Made by a program: the position numbers and the translations under genes. A stretch of DNA of 64,000 bases from Serpula lacrymans var. lacrymans S7.9 (taxonomy: Eukaryota > Basidiomycota > Agaricomycetes > Boletales > Serpulaceae): NCBI RefSeq assembly GCF_000218685.1, contig NW_006763294.1, positions 2,242,126 to 2,306,125 of the forward strand. Direction: 5' to 3'. Below are positions 36,814 through 46,811 of the stretch, piece by piece. Under the pieces are notes generated by a model. That model was not told the DNA's origin, searched no databases, and saw nothing but the letters and a program-made list of their open reading frames with translations. Numbering within the stretch: position 1 is the first letter of the stretch; each line of letters opens with the position of its first letter.

Positions 36814-37885
36814 TTAATTAAAGTCCGGGTCAAACTCAAAGTTACTAGGGAAGTCTCCTCCTTCTGCTTCCCGGGGCCTCCAGTACTCTATGCTTTGAGT
36901 AGACTCTTCGCTTTCCGACTCAGTTTTGCTGCTAGATTCTCCTCCAACTATGTCTGTTAACAAACTTTCTGTTTCTCGTTCTATCCTTTCTGCGCAAGGT
37001 GCAAAAAGCTGTTCAACCAACGGGATGAGCGGTGCTTCTCCTCTTCGACCTTGGTAGGTGTATGAATACTGTGAATAGATGCGAGTTCGTGGGCTATGAT
37101 TAATAACGGCCCAGAAGTCGCTTTGGAGAACTGTAACAATGAAACATTCGGGGTGATCAGATTGTTGGTTGACGACAAATTGGGTGAGGATTTCTAAGAT
37201 CCAGTAATATTCGTCGACGTATTCTGAAACGTGTCGAATATCGTCGATTTTGGTTGTGTAGTCTTCTCCGTCATGGGATTTCCTCTGAGCGGTTGCGATG
37301 AGCTGATCAAATTGTGCTAACGCAGCAACAACTCATCGAATATGATCTTTGGTAGAGGGTGTGACAATTACAATAGAAGTGCTGTGTTGAAGACCAAACT
37401 GTGGTCTGAATGTGTCAAAATCTTGGATTTTGGGGAGGTAGAGAGTTCGGCAAAGTTGTGTCAGATATTGGACAATAGAAAGGTGGTCCAGATGATTGCC
37501 GATACAGAAGTATTGGATAGGTTGGTAATTGACAGGAGAGGCGGAGTAGGTGTCGTAGTAGTCAGATGTAAAAAATGAGGATGGGATATTGTAGGTAGGT
37601 TCCTCGTGAGGCCTCTTTCTTAACACAATGCCACAAAGCAAGGTGTGTTCAAAGTCGTAAGGGAGGAGGCGGCTGGGTATGTCAGGAAAAGAAAGAGGGC
37701 GGATTCGATAAAGGTCGAGGAGGTCTGGAATATGGCTCTGCAAAATAAGTTGCAGGTTCCGCTCTTGTACGTTGGCTACTCCCTTTAAAAGCTTAACCCT
37801 CTGAGTATTCTCGTAACTTGGGCGTACTAGGCTCTTGAAGTAGCAGGTTTTTAAAGAGGCCAGCGGTACCGCATCAGCCGGCTGC
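36814..37885 (-). pseudogene. Additional ORF upstream of gag in the gypsy element
   Basis: A frame of about 355 codons precedes gag and is 5' truncated at the junction near 37885. It begins (as preserved) VPLASLKTCYF and ends EGGDFPSNFEFDPDFN. Recognisable blocks are PYDFEHTLLCGIVL, IQDFDTFRPQFGLQHST, YTYQGRRGEAPLIPLVEQLF and an acidic tail. One stop (near 37337, after DHIR) interrupts it. It has no zinc knuckle or enzyme motif. I recall similar proteins next to gypsy elements in other Agaricomycetes, but no function is known to me. Confidence 0.65.
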
Positions 37886-38789
37886 GCCTAAAGACAATGT
37901 TTTGAATTGTTTTTTCCCCTTGTCTGTGGAAACATGTGATTTACCAGATAGTAGTACAAAAAATAAATCTATGGAAAACCCACAAACAAAGAAGGAAATC
38001 AGAAACAAACAGAAAGATGCCATCAAAAAAGAAAGGAAAGTACAGCCGCAGCAGAGGCAGCGGATACTAAACCTACACCCAATACAGCATGCTCTATAGA
38101 GAAAAGCACAGTAGAGACTGTAGAATGGAGGTCAGAAACCCCTCCAAGGAAAAACCTAGATAAAAAAGAAGTTTGGACCCCAGAGTGGGTTGTGGACAGG
38201 CTAAAAGACCAACAGGAAGACAGATCCATTGGAATCTTGAGCACCCGCACACATAACAAAAGAGGTAAAGAGGTAACCAGAGAGACAATGAAAGAAGTCA
38301 ATCAGTTACCAAAGGAAGAAGCAATACTAGAAATCATTGGTGTCCTCCCCAAAAATATATGTCAGTGGCACCCAAGAAAATCAAATAAACGTGATGTGTA
38401 AGCTTACAACCTTGGACACCTTGAAGTCAAAGATGGTCAAAGCACTATTGGACAGTGGATGTACCAGGAGTTGCATCAACTTACAATTTGTGAAAGACAA
38501 AGACTATGAGACAAAAAAGATACCAAGACCCATACTAGTATACAATGCTGATAGTATTCTTAACAAAAATGAAGCCATCAGAGAGTTTGTAGAACTACTA
38601 ATAGAGATAGATTACCATGTCAAGAGAATTTATTTTGCGGTTACCAACCTTGGAACCAGAAAGATGTTTCTTGGACACAAATGGTTAAACAAACATAATC
38701 CCATTATAGACTGGCAGAAGTTGTAATAAACCTAAGTGAAACTACAATAGATGTTAGTTTAAGGTGATCTCTAATAAATGTAATGTAAC

Positions 38790-38834
38790 ATACCTCAGCC
38801 GCTGCCCGAGAGGCTATAGGAATGACTGAGGTAT
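38790..38834. repeat. Imperfect hairpin with 9-bp arms
   Basis: ATACCTCAG (38790-38798) is the exact reverse complement of CTGAGGTAT (38826-38834), enclosing 27 bp. It stands at the left edge of the structured insert inside the gypsy remnant. Confidence 0.7.
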
Positions 38835-38891
38835 TTCTATACTAAACCCCCTACTACTTATAGTTGGAGGTGCTACTCGCTACAGTATAAT

Positions 38892-38996
38892 GACTCCTAG
38901 GAGTACAATTGTGCTCCTAGGAGAACAATGGTTACTCCATGGAGTGGTGGCTATGCTTCATGGAGAACAATGGCTGCTTCGGCAGAGACCGGGTTT
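38892..38996 (+). repeat. Five 21-bp tandem units with palindromic cores
   Basis: Units start at 38892, 38913, 38934, 38955 and 38976, in exact 21-bp register. Units 1 and 2 carry CTCCTAGGAG, unit 3 carries ACTCCATGGAGT, unit 4 carries TTCATGGAG, and units 2 and 4 share GGAGAACAATGG. Unit 5 is the most diverged and contains CTGCTTCGGCAG, a 4-bp stem with a TTCG loop. It is followed by ACCGG-gtttat-CCGGT at 38988-39003. The frame through it is open (LLGEQWLLHG, MLHGEQWLLRQ). Confidence 0.8.
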
Positions 38997-39796
38997 ATCC
39001 GGTTTTGTCAAGTTGAAGCTATCTTTTGAAAGATGTCCAAAAGAATGCAAACCAAAGATCAGAATCTTTAACCCAGAGGAAGATCCAGATACATTCTTTG
39101 AGGAGTTGAACAAAGAAGAGAAAGACAGATTAATGCAGTCAACATTTTAAACTTCAAAAACACCACCCTAGACAATTATTACTATCATATAAGGGCCCAA
39201 GGCACAATGGCACAGCAACTAGCCGAAGCTGCAGGTAAAGATAGAAAAGAAGGCAGATTTCAAAAGATAGTGCTGAAACATCTTCATCAATACAAAGACA
39301 TATTTGATAAAAAAGAATTTGATGCACTACCAGAAAGAAGACAATGGGATTATGTGATAGAGTTAGTACCAAGAGATCATTCTCTTGATTGCAGAGTCTG
39401 TCTGCTGGCGAGAGGACAGCAAAAAGTGCATTTCTTAAAGAGAATCTTGAATCAGGAAGGATAAGGCCATCCAAATCCCTGTTTGTATCACCGCCATTCT
39501 TCTTTATAAAGAAAAAAAATGGAAAGCTGAGACCAGTGCAGGATTATAGGAAGCTAAATGATATCACAATCAAAAATAGATATCCACTTCCATTGATCAA
39601 TGAACTTGTAGACAAACTGAGTGGAGACAAATACTTCACAAAGTTAGATATTAGGTGGGGATATAACAATATCTGAATGAGAGAAGGGGACAAACACAAA
39701 GTGGTGTTTAAGACAAATTGGGGGTTATTTGAACTATTAGTGATGTTCTTTGGACTCACTAACTCCCCTGCAATATTCCAAACTATGATAAACGCT

Positions 39797-40376
39797 GTCA
39801 TGCACCAAAATTATTGGTAGCATAGACAGGTGTCAATAATGAAGTGGATATTCAAAAGACTCACCTTTGCGCCACACAGACGCAGTGCCACATGTAATAG
39901 TAATTAATATTGCCATTTTTGAACTTGTGGCTTATCAGCACCACCTCTATTAGGCAATTAAGTTGTGCTCACCTTTGCTTTCCATTTGGTACTTTCCACA
40001 TTTTGGCATTTTGGCAAATTTTTGCGTCACCACTGGCTACACATTATGCCCTCACTTTTATTGTTTCCCCCTATCCTTTTTCCTTTACTTAGCCCCACCA
40101 TGGGCCCTTAACTCTCATTTTTATTCTCACCAGGCAATTGTTTCTGGCTACTTATTCTAGTCCACTGCTCTATCACCTCCACCCTCCTCCTACTTGTCTC
40201 CTTGCTCCCCCACTATACCTGATTTCACCATTCTCTATCTGCTTTCGTTGCCAATCCGTCGACCACCACATGCCACTTTTAATATCAGCAAAGCCCCAGT
40301 GGCCAGTCCAAATTTGGCAACAAGTCCATCTTCATAATGTTGATCCGCCATCTTCCACTGTTAAATCATTGGTCGC
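39797..40376 (+). repeat. 580-bp unit, first copy of a direct tandem duplication (family A)
   Basis: It starts TGTCATGCACCAAA and shares its order of sequence blocks with the next unit from 40377 (GGTGTCAATAA, CGCCACACAG, AGTAATTAATATTGCC, TATCAGCAAAGCCCCAG). The copies differ by scattered substitutions, so the duplication is not very recent. Confidence 0.75.
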
Positions 40377-42175
40377 TGTCATGCACCAAAGTTGATTGGT
40401 AGCATGGACAGGTGTCAATAACAAAGCGAATATTCAAAAAGACTCGCCTTTGCGCCACACAGGCACAGTGCCACGTGCAATAGTAATTAATATTGCCTTT
40501 TTCAATCTTGTGGCTGATCAGCACCACCTCTATTAGGCAATCCAGTCACGCTCACCTTTGCTTTCCATTCAGTACTTTCCGTGTTTCGGCATTTTGGCAA
40601 CTTTTTGCGTTGCCACTGGCTACACATTGCATTGTGCCCTTGCCTTCATTGTTTCCCTTACTCCCCTTCCTTTGCCTAGCCCCACCATGGGCCCCTTCCT
40701 CTCCTTTTATTCTCACCTGACGGTCGTTTCTGGATCCCCATTCTAATCCACCTCTTCGTCACCTCCAGCCTCCTCCTCCTCATCTTCTTTGCTCCCCTAC
40801 CATTTCTGATGTCACCACTTCCTATCTGCTTCTATCGCCGATCTGTCAACCACCACATGCCACTGCTGATATCAGCAAAGCCCCAGCGGCATAGGGCAAC
40901 AGGTCCATCTTCATGATGTCGATCTGCCATCATATACTATCAAAACATCAGTTGCTCGTCTCGCCTGGTTGGAGTATGGGTGGGTAGTTTTTGAGCTGGA
41001 GAAGGTTCATCCCCTTGCGTTGCCCATGTTCATTGCTGTCCCATTCACTTGGGTACACTTATCTTTCATCCATTGTCTTCGCTACAGCTACAGCTACCAC
41101 ACACTGCCTGGGACTCACTTGTTCCAAATTGGAACTACTCCCCTCCCTCCCTCGTTTGACCAGGTAGTCCAGTACAACCAGTCCATTGGTAAGGCCATGG
41201 AACCGTCAGATTTGGACTAGGTGGTGGACCGGTGGCTCCAGTTTCTTTTTTTTCAGCAGAACATTCATTTACAGTGCGATTATTTTTGATTTTTGAATCA
41301 TTTTTATGGACCCATATTTTTTTAGAATGCCTGACTGACAATAAAGGAACTGTGTTGATACTGATAGTGTTTTGCCTTGCCCTTTTTTTTACTGCATCTT
41401 CCCATGACATCATGATTCTCCTGCTCTCTTTTTGCTATTGGACTTTACTTTATGGCTGTACAAACCTGTGACATTACTCACAGCATTCATTGTTCTATCC
41501 CTTTCTTTTCCTTATTTTGACGATCTTATCCTGTACTACCTACGCAGGATTTGTCAGCGTACATTCCTTCCTTCATGTTCTTTCTCATTCTTTTTGCATA
41601 GCTATACTGTGTATAGCCTCCCTTTCTTTTACTATATAAACCCCTGTCTTTTACCTTGTAAAAAAACAAGAACTCCAGTCCAGACTTCTTCTCTAAATCT
41701 CAAGTTCACTACTCTGCTACTTGTGATCCAGTGTGGTCACAATACTTCCCACTGCTACCACTGCTGTCTGCTGTCATTGTCACTCGTCATTTTTGAAAGT
41801 CACTGTCATCCCTTTTGATTAGAGTCCTTTTGAGCACTACAGTTTGTGCATCAGGAGCCTGCTATCATTGGGAACTTTGTCACCTCGTCACATTGTCATT
41901 CTCAAACCTACCTTATGCTACTATTAGCAAGACAGTGCTTGTCCATACTCATCACAAAGCCCCTATCTTTTATCATCCAACTATCCCTCCTCCTCAAAAC
42001 CCACACCCATACATCTCTGGGTTTTACTTTGAAGGATCGTCATATATATCACCCCACAAACAACCAGACCACTCCACTGTTCTAGGAGGCAAAGCCCATA
42101 CACAAGTTCCGTGGAATCTGGGAGGATTGTGTGTTAGTTTGTTTTGTGTATGGTTTTCTAACAGCATTTCTCATC
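40377..42175 (+). repeat. Repeat family A, copy 2 (full-length form)
   Basis: It begins TGTCATGCACC with the second tandem unit, continues through the conserved VVFELEKVHPL frame (40969-41220), an AATAAAGG at ~41341 and TATATAAACCCC at ~41633, and ends near CTAACAGCATTTCTCATC. It joins gypsy integrase coding sequence directly at about 42176. Start TG, end CA, a TATA box and a polyadenylation signal would fit a long LTR of about 1.8 kb, but no paired copy proves this. Confidence 0.7.
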
Positions 42176-42180
42176 ATTCA

Positions 42181-42522
42181 ACACCGGGACAGCGCATGGA
42201 CCGGCCTGGACCAATTATAGTCACCCAGGAAGGTGAAGAAGAAGTTGAAGTTGAACAAGTGGTGGATGCACACTTGAAGCGTGGAAAATTAGAGTTCCTA
42301 GTCCTATGGAAGGGCTATGGAGATGAGGACAAAATGTGGGAACCAGAAGCCCATCTGGACAATTCTTGCAATGCTGTTCGCAAATTTTATTCTAAGAATC
42401 CCTCAGCTCCTAGGAAGCTTAGAGGCATGGATTCAACACTTTTTAACTCCCTTTTTCAACTGATGCCCAAAAATTTAACTACCACCTCCGGTACTTGGTC
42501 TCGCCTGGAAGTTGAACCTTAA
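42181..42522 (+). pseudogene. Gypsy integrase C-terminus with chromodomain
   Basis: The fragment has a chromodomain (VEQVVDAHLKRGKLEFLVLW, then KGYGDEDKMWEPEAHL) and a tail ending SRLEVEP. It lacks everything upstream. A purine tract (AAAGGGGGGTAG) and an LTR follow at once, so this is the 3' end of a gypsy element. It may be the 3' part of the remnant at 37886-39796, but the joint is filled by family A. Confidence 0.8.
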
Positions 42523-42532
42523 AGGGGGGTAG

Positions 42533-42870
42533 TATTACAATACACAATTTTCAGACCTTTAATTTTCATTCTCCTCTTCAACTTTCTTTTATAGTTTTCA
42601 GACACTGTGCCATGCGGCACTTTCCATTTTTGTTCAAACTCCACCTTCTCGCACTACACTGCCTTTTTCTTATTTTAGCTACAAATCTCTCACGCAGTGG
42701 AGCTGGTCACACGGGCTGCGACCTCTGACATCATCAGCCACTGCTTTCATCAACTGTACAGTACATAAGTACAAACACTCTGTAGCAGTATCTTAAGGGG
42801 TAACCACTCCCTTCATTACTCTTTGCTTGCCTGAGTTGTGCGCCAGAGTAACTAACTCTTGGTTGTTACA
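42533..42870 (+). repeat. LTR family B, copy 1 (3' LTR, 338 bp)
   Basis: It starts TATTACAATA (TGTTACAATA in the solo copy) and ends GGTTGTTACA. Shared blocks with the other copies include AGTGGAGCTGGTCA, CTGTACAGTACATAAGTACA and AGAGTAACTAACTC. It is about 80 bp shorter than the solo copy. Confidence 0.8.
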
Positions 42871-43659
42871 CTGCTCATCCTAGAGTATATTCATTTTGAT
42901 CTATTTTCAGTCAGCCTACATACTGTGGGTGTGAACAGATAGAAGTGGTCATTCTGGGTTTGAGTTAGATATAAAATTTTGTGTTTGTTCTATATTGGCC
43001 TGTATTCAGCTGAGCATCAAGATCAGTGCCAAATATTTCAACTGAGCCAACCTCACCGCAAAAAAAGTCGGATTTTCAACCATGGATATTTCCCGCCAAT
43101 CTCCAGATGTTCTGGTGATATCCACAAAATATTGACCGGATATCCAAAGGTTGATATCTTCTGAGAATATGCTCATTTTTGGTGCATATTGACAAGATAC
43201 CCATTGAGGACTTAGGCATTTTTCCATTTCAACTTGTAGACCTGTAAATCTTGAAATAATACATACTTATCTAGATGACTAAGTCCTGTACAGTAGAAGA
43301 TAAGTCAAAATCCAATGCAATACCGCCATAAGATAGACTCTTCTTTTAATCATGAAGACAGTATATCAACTCAGTCAATTGCACCTGGCTTCAACTTTAT
43401 CTATAATGTTGGCCTCTGGAATCTTAGTGGGTGCATTATCCATGACCCAGATCTCTTATAGAGACTCCGCATTGGTTGGGTCATCTGCGGTAAGTGCCCA
43501 GTTGTAATGATGATACAGTTTCTGAGTTAAGGGATCCTTAGGCCATGTTTGGTGATCTTTGGATATGCCGAATGGGAAGGCAGGTAGATTTTTTGGCTGG
43601 ACATTGCTTATCCCCATGTAATGGGAAAAAGCCTTGAGGATTGCATCCTTGTTAGGTTA

Positions 43660-44073
43660 TTAGTGGGTGAGTCTTTTTTCTATCACTCTGACAGGCTTTG
43701 ACAAAACAGCATCAAGACTCTTCTGTGCTTGGTCAGTGGACATTGCACTGTTGTTAGGAATCTGGGACACTCCCTCCGGCAGATCACTGGAGCCCTCTAA
43801 CACTGTCCTGTCATCACTATCCTTGCCAGCATTTTTGTTGTCAACATACTGAACACCTAATATATCAGTAAGTACATTGATTTGTTTCTTAAGGTCTTGA
43901 TTCTCATGCTTCAGATGTTTGTTGTTGGTCTGTAGGAGTTGAACCTTGGCACTCAGAACCTGGAATCGTTTCGCTACAAGTCCTTTAAATCCTTTGTGGT
44001 CGGCCTTTAGCTCTTCAACAAGCTCAACTAAAGCATTCAGCCATTGGATATTTTGGTTTGGTGTGGAGGACAT
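43660..44073 (-). CDS. Coiled-coil protein inside the TIR element (137 aa)
   Basis: The frame extends to 44187, but the first start downstream of a TATATATAAAG box (about 44113-44123) is the ATG of MSSTPNQNIQ at 44073, so I prefer that. Residues ~10-75 form a heptad-like coiled coil (LNALVELVEELKADHKGF, FQVLSAKVQLLQTNNKHLKH). The C-terminus is acidic and Ser-rich. No transposase or DNA-binding motif was seen. A passenger or accessory protein is possible. Confidence 0.5.
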   Translation of the reverse strand: MSSTPNQNIQWLNALVELVEELKADHKGFKGLVAKRFQVLSAKVQLLQTNNKHLKHENQDLKKQINVLTDILGVQYVDNKNAGKDSDDRTVLEGSSDLPEGVSQIPNNSAMSTDQAQKSLDAVLSKPVRVIEKRLTH

Positions 44074-44414
44074 GGGGTTTTTGCAGGCTGGGGGTTTTTT
44101 TCTTGTCAGACTTGTATATATAAAGGAGAACAGATTATATTTTATTGCCTGCCATTGACGAGGACAACAATCCCAAGCTAGGGACAATTATAAGAACATT
44201 TCTGCCAACGAAAAAGCAGTATATATAAATAAGTATGGTAATTTGATAATTACATAATATGTACAATATTATTCAATAAATATAATGGAATTCCGAGATA
44301 TTTATGCATGAATAGACTGTCAAAATGTGCTTGATATCTCATAGATATGTGGTGTAATATATGCCCATTTTGATCACATTTCAATCCTTCAACATCTGAT
44401 TAACATCCGATCAA

Positions 44415-44460
44415 CATGTGGCGAAAATCTAGACATTTTCACCACATGTTGATCATGGAA
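44415..44460. repeat. Near-perfect hairpin, 20-bp arms
   Basis: The arms start GATCAACATGTGG and end CCACATGTTGATC. The inner parts GAAAAT and ATTTTC pair around a CTAGAC loop, with one mismatch. It lies subterminal in the 43054-44481 element. Confidence 0.8.
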
Positions 44461-44481
44461 AATTCGACCTTTTCTGCGGTG

Positions 44482-44874
44482 CGTTGTGCTCACCTGAAGT
44501 GCCATGCTACCATCTGAGGCTAACTAAAGTAAGCCTTGACCGTTACCGGAATGAGGTCCAGCCCATGGCTCTGCCACTGGTGCAATGTTTTTGTGATATA
44601 ATAAATAATAATAATAATACCACTGTTAAGTGATCAAAATGTTAAGTAAACTTATGCTGTCTGTAATGTATGTTAAGTCTTTGAATCCTATGATGCATGT
44701 TTGACTTGCAGTTCTGTCGTTGAATGTCCTTATAAGCCTGCCCTAAACTTGTGCACAGTATACTGAATTCAAGCAGATAGTTCATTGAACCTTTACATAC
44801 ATCAACATATATTGTAACGTAAAAAGTCTGTGGTATTACATTGATAAATTGATGAGAAATAAAAAAAGAGACTA
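44482..44874. other. Repeat remnant, unclassified
   Basis: About 390 bp between the TIR element and the Helitron helicase remnant. It contains an (AAT)n-like microsatellite at about 44600-44622. It may be the 3' flank of the Helitron, but no clear CTRR hairpin end could be fixed. Confidence 0.4.
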
Positions 44875-45978
44875 CTAAAATGGTAAAGGACGAAAATATA
44901 ATCTGAGAACAAAAACACTCTCAGTAAAAAGGGTGAGAATTGGGGAAAAATCTACTTGCCAGTGATAGATAAAGCCAGTCAGAATTTTGGGATACACCAC
45001 ATTGATGGTACATCTGTCATTTGAACCATGTGGAAATAGCACTTTCATTTTCTCTCCTGAAGTGCAGCGAGACAATGCAACATAACATTGCCCATGTGAA
45101 AACACTGGAACATGTAAATCCAGCCCAACCTGTGTCACTGATTGACCTTGAGACTTGTTGATGGTCATGGCAAAGGCAGCACGAACAGGGAATTGACGAC
45201 GTGATAGCTTGATGGGCAATTCTTCTGATGAAGGTTCCAATGTGAGGCGTAGAACAAAAGCTATCTTTCCTGCATGTTTTCCTCCCAAGACACGGCACTT
45301 CAATGCTCTTCTCTTCATCTCTATCAAAATCATGCGTGTTCCATTACAGAGTCCATTTAGGGGATCAATATCACGGAGGAGCATAAGCGGCAGGCCATAT
45401 ACTTGCAAGGAGTTCAAGAATTCCACAGGATAATATTCATGTCCCTCTCCAACCACTTACAGAGCTGCTAACTCTTCTCCAGGGAATTTTGTGAGCATTT
45501 CTGAATTAAGGTCACTAATATCATCATTTTGACTAATGAGTCTATGGTGTTTTCTGGCATAAGCATGTTGGCGGGAAGCTCAATAGTTCCATCTCCTGCA
45601 ATTCTACAACCACCACCAACATCCAGGAGCCAGCTAGCAAAGGCTTCACTTTCTGGAGTACGGTCCAGGCGCATGTTCTGTGTGAGATAGCAGACATGGA
45701 TATTTGTCCACAGTTGTGACTTTCTAAGAGAGGCAGAAATAATGTGTTGCCTTGACCCTCTTGGAACAACAGGTATTGTTTGGTCGAAGTCCCCTCCAAA
45801 GACCATTATAATGCCTCCAAATGGAAGCTGATTATCCAAAATGCCCCGCAATGTACAATCCAATGCTTCAATCCCATGACAGTGTTGCATTGGTGCTTCA
45901 TCCCAGACTATAACTCCAGTATGTCTAAAAACCTCATGGAGGTCAGAGTTTTTTGGAATCCTGCGTGTGGATGTTTCA
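44875..45978 (-). pseudogene. Helitron-type PIF1 helicase, 3' fragment
   Basis: Two successive frames match the C-terminal half of PIF1-like helicases of Helitrons. The upstream one has VIVWDEAPMQH, FGGIIMVFGGDFDQTIPVV and LWTNIHVCYLTQNMRL. The downstream one has GLPLMLLRDIDPLNGLCNGT, AFAMTINKSQGQSVTQVG and QCYVALSRCTS. A stop/frameshift and a short deletion separate them near 45460. The N-terminal helicase and Rep domains are absent, and an LTR of family B abuts the 5' side. Confidence 0.88.
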
Positions 45979-45990
45979 TGTACAGGAATA

Positions 45991-46480
45991 GGTTAGTTAC
46001 TCCGGTGCACACAGGAACACACTATAGAGAAGAGAGAAGGAGGGATCACCCCTCAGGTTTCAGTGAGTTAGTTAGTATACAACAGGAGGACTCGCTGAGG
46101 AGTCTCCTGGATCTATTGGGGTATATATACTGAATACATGTTTGTTTGTACATATGTACTGTACAGTTGCTAGAAGCAGTGACTGCTGATGTCATGGGGT
46201 CTAGCCCGTGTGACCAGCTCCACTGTGTGAGATACTTGTATCTAAAATAAGAATGAAGGCAGTGCCGCGCGAGAAAGGTGGAGTTAGAACTAAAAGGGGA
46301 AGTGCCACATGGCACAGTGTGAAAACTACCAAGGTTAAAGCGGAGAATGAAAATCAAAGGAAAGGTCCGAAAATGAAAAGTAAGGTAAATGGTCACATGA
46401 CTGGTCATGTGACTTGGAAAAAGTAAAAGTAAAGTACGAAAAGTAAAGTGTGAGTAGGTACTGGTATGTCAATTGTAACA
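45991..46480 (-). repeat. LTR family B, copy 2 (inverted, about 490 bp)
   Basis: On the minus strand it starts TGTTACAATTGACATACC at 46480 and shares the family blocks (GTGGAGCTGGTCACACG, the TATATATACCCC region and GTAACTAACC). It is longer than the other two copies because of extra sequence near its 5' end (46380-46470). The 3' boundary with the helicase is blurred and no target duplication was found. Confidence 0.75.
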
Positions 46481-46811
46481 ACCACTGTCCCCTTTGTTAC
46501 TGTTGTTCCCAGTCAGTTCATATTTGAGGTATAATTTGGACACTATCTGAAAACACCATATAGCACTTAGTACTTACTTTAGTTATTTTACCCAGTGAAT
46601 TGAAAGACCTTAAAAATCCCTCCCGAAGTTTTTTCAGCTCGAAATATCAAGCCATTCTTCTGTCCCTTCTTTCAAGCCATTTTTCAACCTGTAACAGCTA
46701 TGTAACGCTCAAACAATAGAGCGGAAGCTCCCGAAAGTCAGATTCAGACCCAGGTGTATGTGCGCCACAGGCTGTCGAATAACGTGTTTGACACACTTCA
46801 AGAGTCCTACA
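46481..46811. other. Presumed 5' flank of the pogo-like transposase gene
   Basis: About 330 bp without coding signals between the inverted LTR and the transposase start. No terminal inverted repeat could be paired with the distal side. Confidence 0.4.

Larger units (their letters stand above)
30936..37885 (-). mobile_element. Decayed chromodomain Ty3/gypsy retrotransposon, 5' truncated
   Basis: Read on the minus strand, the order is extra ORF, gag, protease, RT, RNase H, integrase, chromodomain, purine tract (AAAAGGGGAGCTAATG) and a putative 3' LTR from 31566 down to about 30936. That LTR has a TATA-like CTATATAAAG. The 5' LTR is missing: at about 37885 the coding frame runs straight into another gypsy remnant. 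At least seven in-frame stops make it inactive. Confidence 0.88.
37886..39796 (+). pseudogene. Second Ty3/gypsy remnant: protease and RT fragments
   Basis: It lies on the plus strand, tail-to-tail with the minus element. The protease is at 38401-38726 (VKALLDSGCTRSCIN, FLGHKWLNKHNPIIDW). A structured insert interrupts pol at about 38760-39010. RT follows: YVIELVPRDHSLDCRV, SGRIRPSKSLFVSPPFFFIK, KLRPVQDYRKLNDITIKNRY and MFFGLTNSPAIFQTM. Several stops and frameshifts are present. RT is cut before the catalytic motif at ~39796, where a family-A repeat begins. Confidence 0.85.
43054..44481. mobile_element. 1.43-kb TIR element carrying a coiled-coil gene
   Basis: The left end CACCGCAAAAAAAGTCGG and right end (reverse complement) CACCGCAGAAAAGGTCGA agree at 21 of 24 positions, including the following TTTTC. 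A strong hairpin sits inside the right end (GATCAACATGTGG..., about 44415-44460). There is no transposase, so it is non-autonomous. I could not identify a target duplication. The CAC start is reminiscent of CACTA elements, but that is a weak hint. Confidence 0.7.

Noticed and set aside
38790..39003. Hammerhead-type ribozyme or CRISPR-like array
   Set aside because: No CTGATGA...GAAA core, and no repeat-spacer structure: the 21-bp units are contiguous and a fungal host makes CRISPR implausible.
44482..44874. Helitron 3' terminus
   Set aside because: A CTRR end with a preceding GC-rich hairpin could not be placed with confidence, although a helicase remnant lies next to it.
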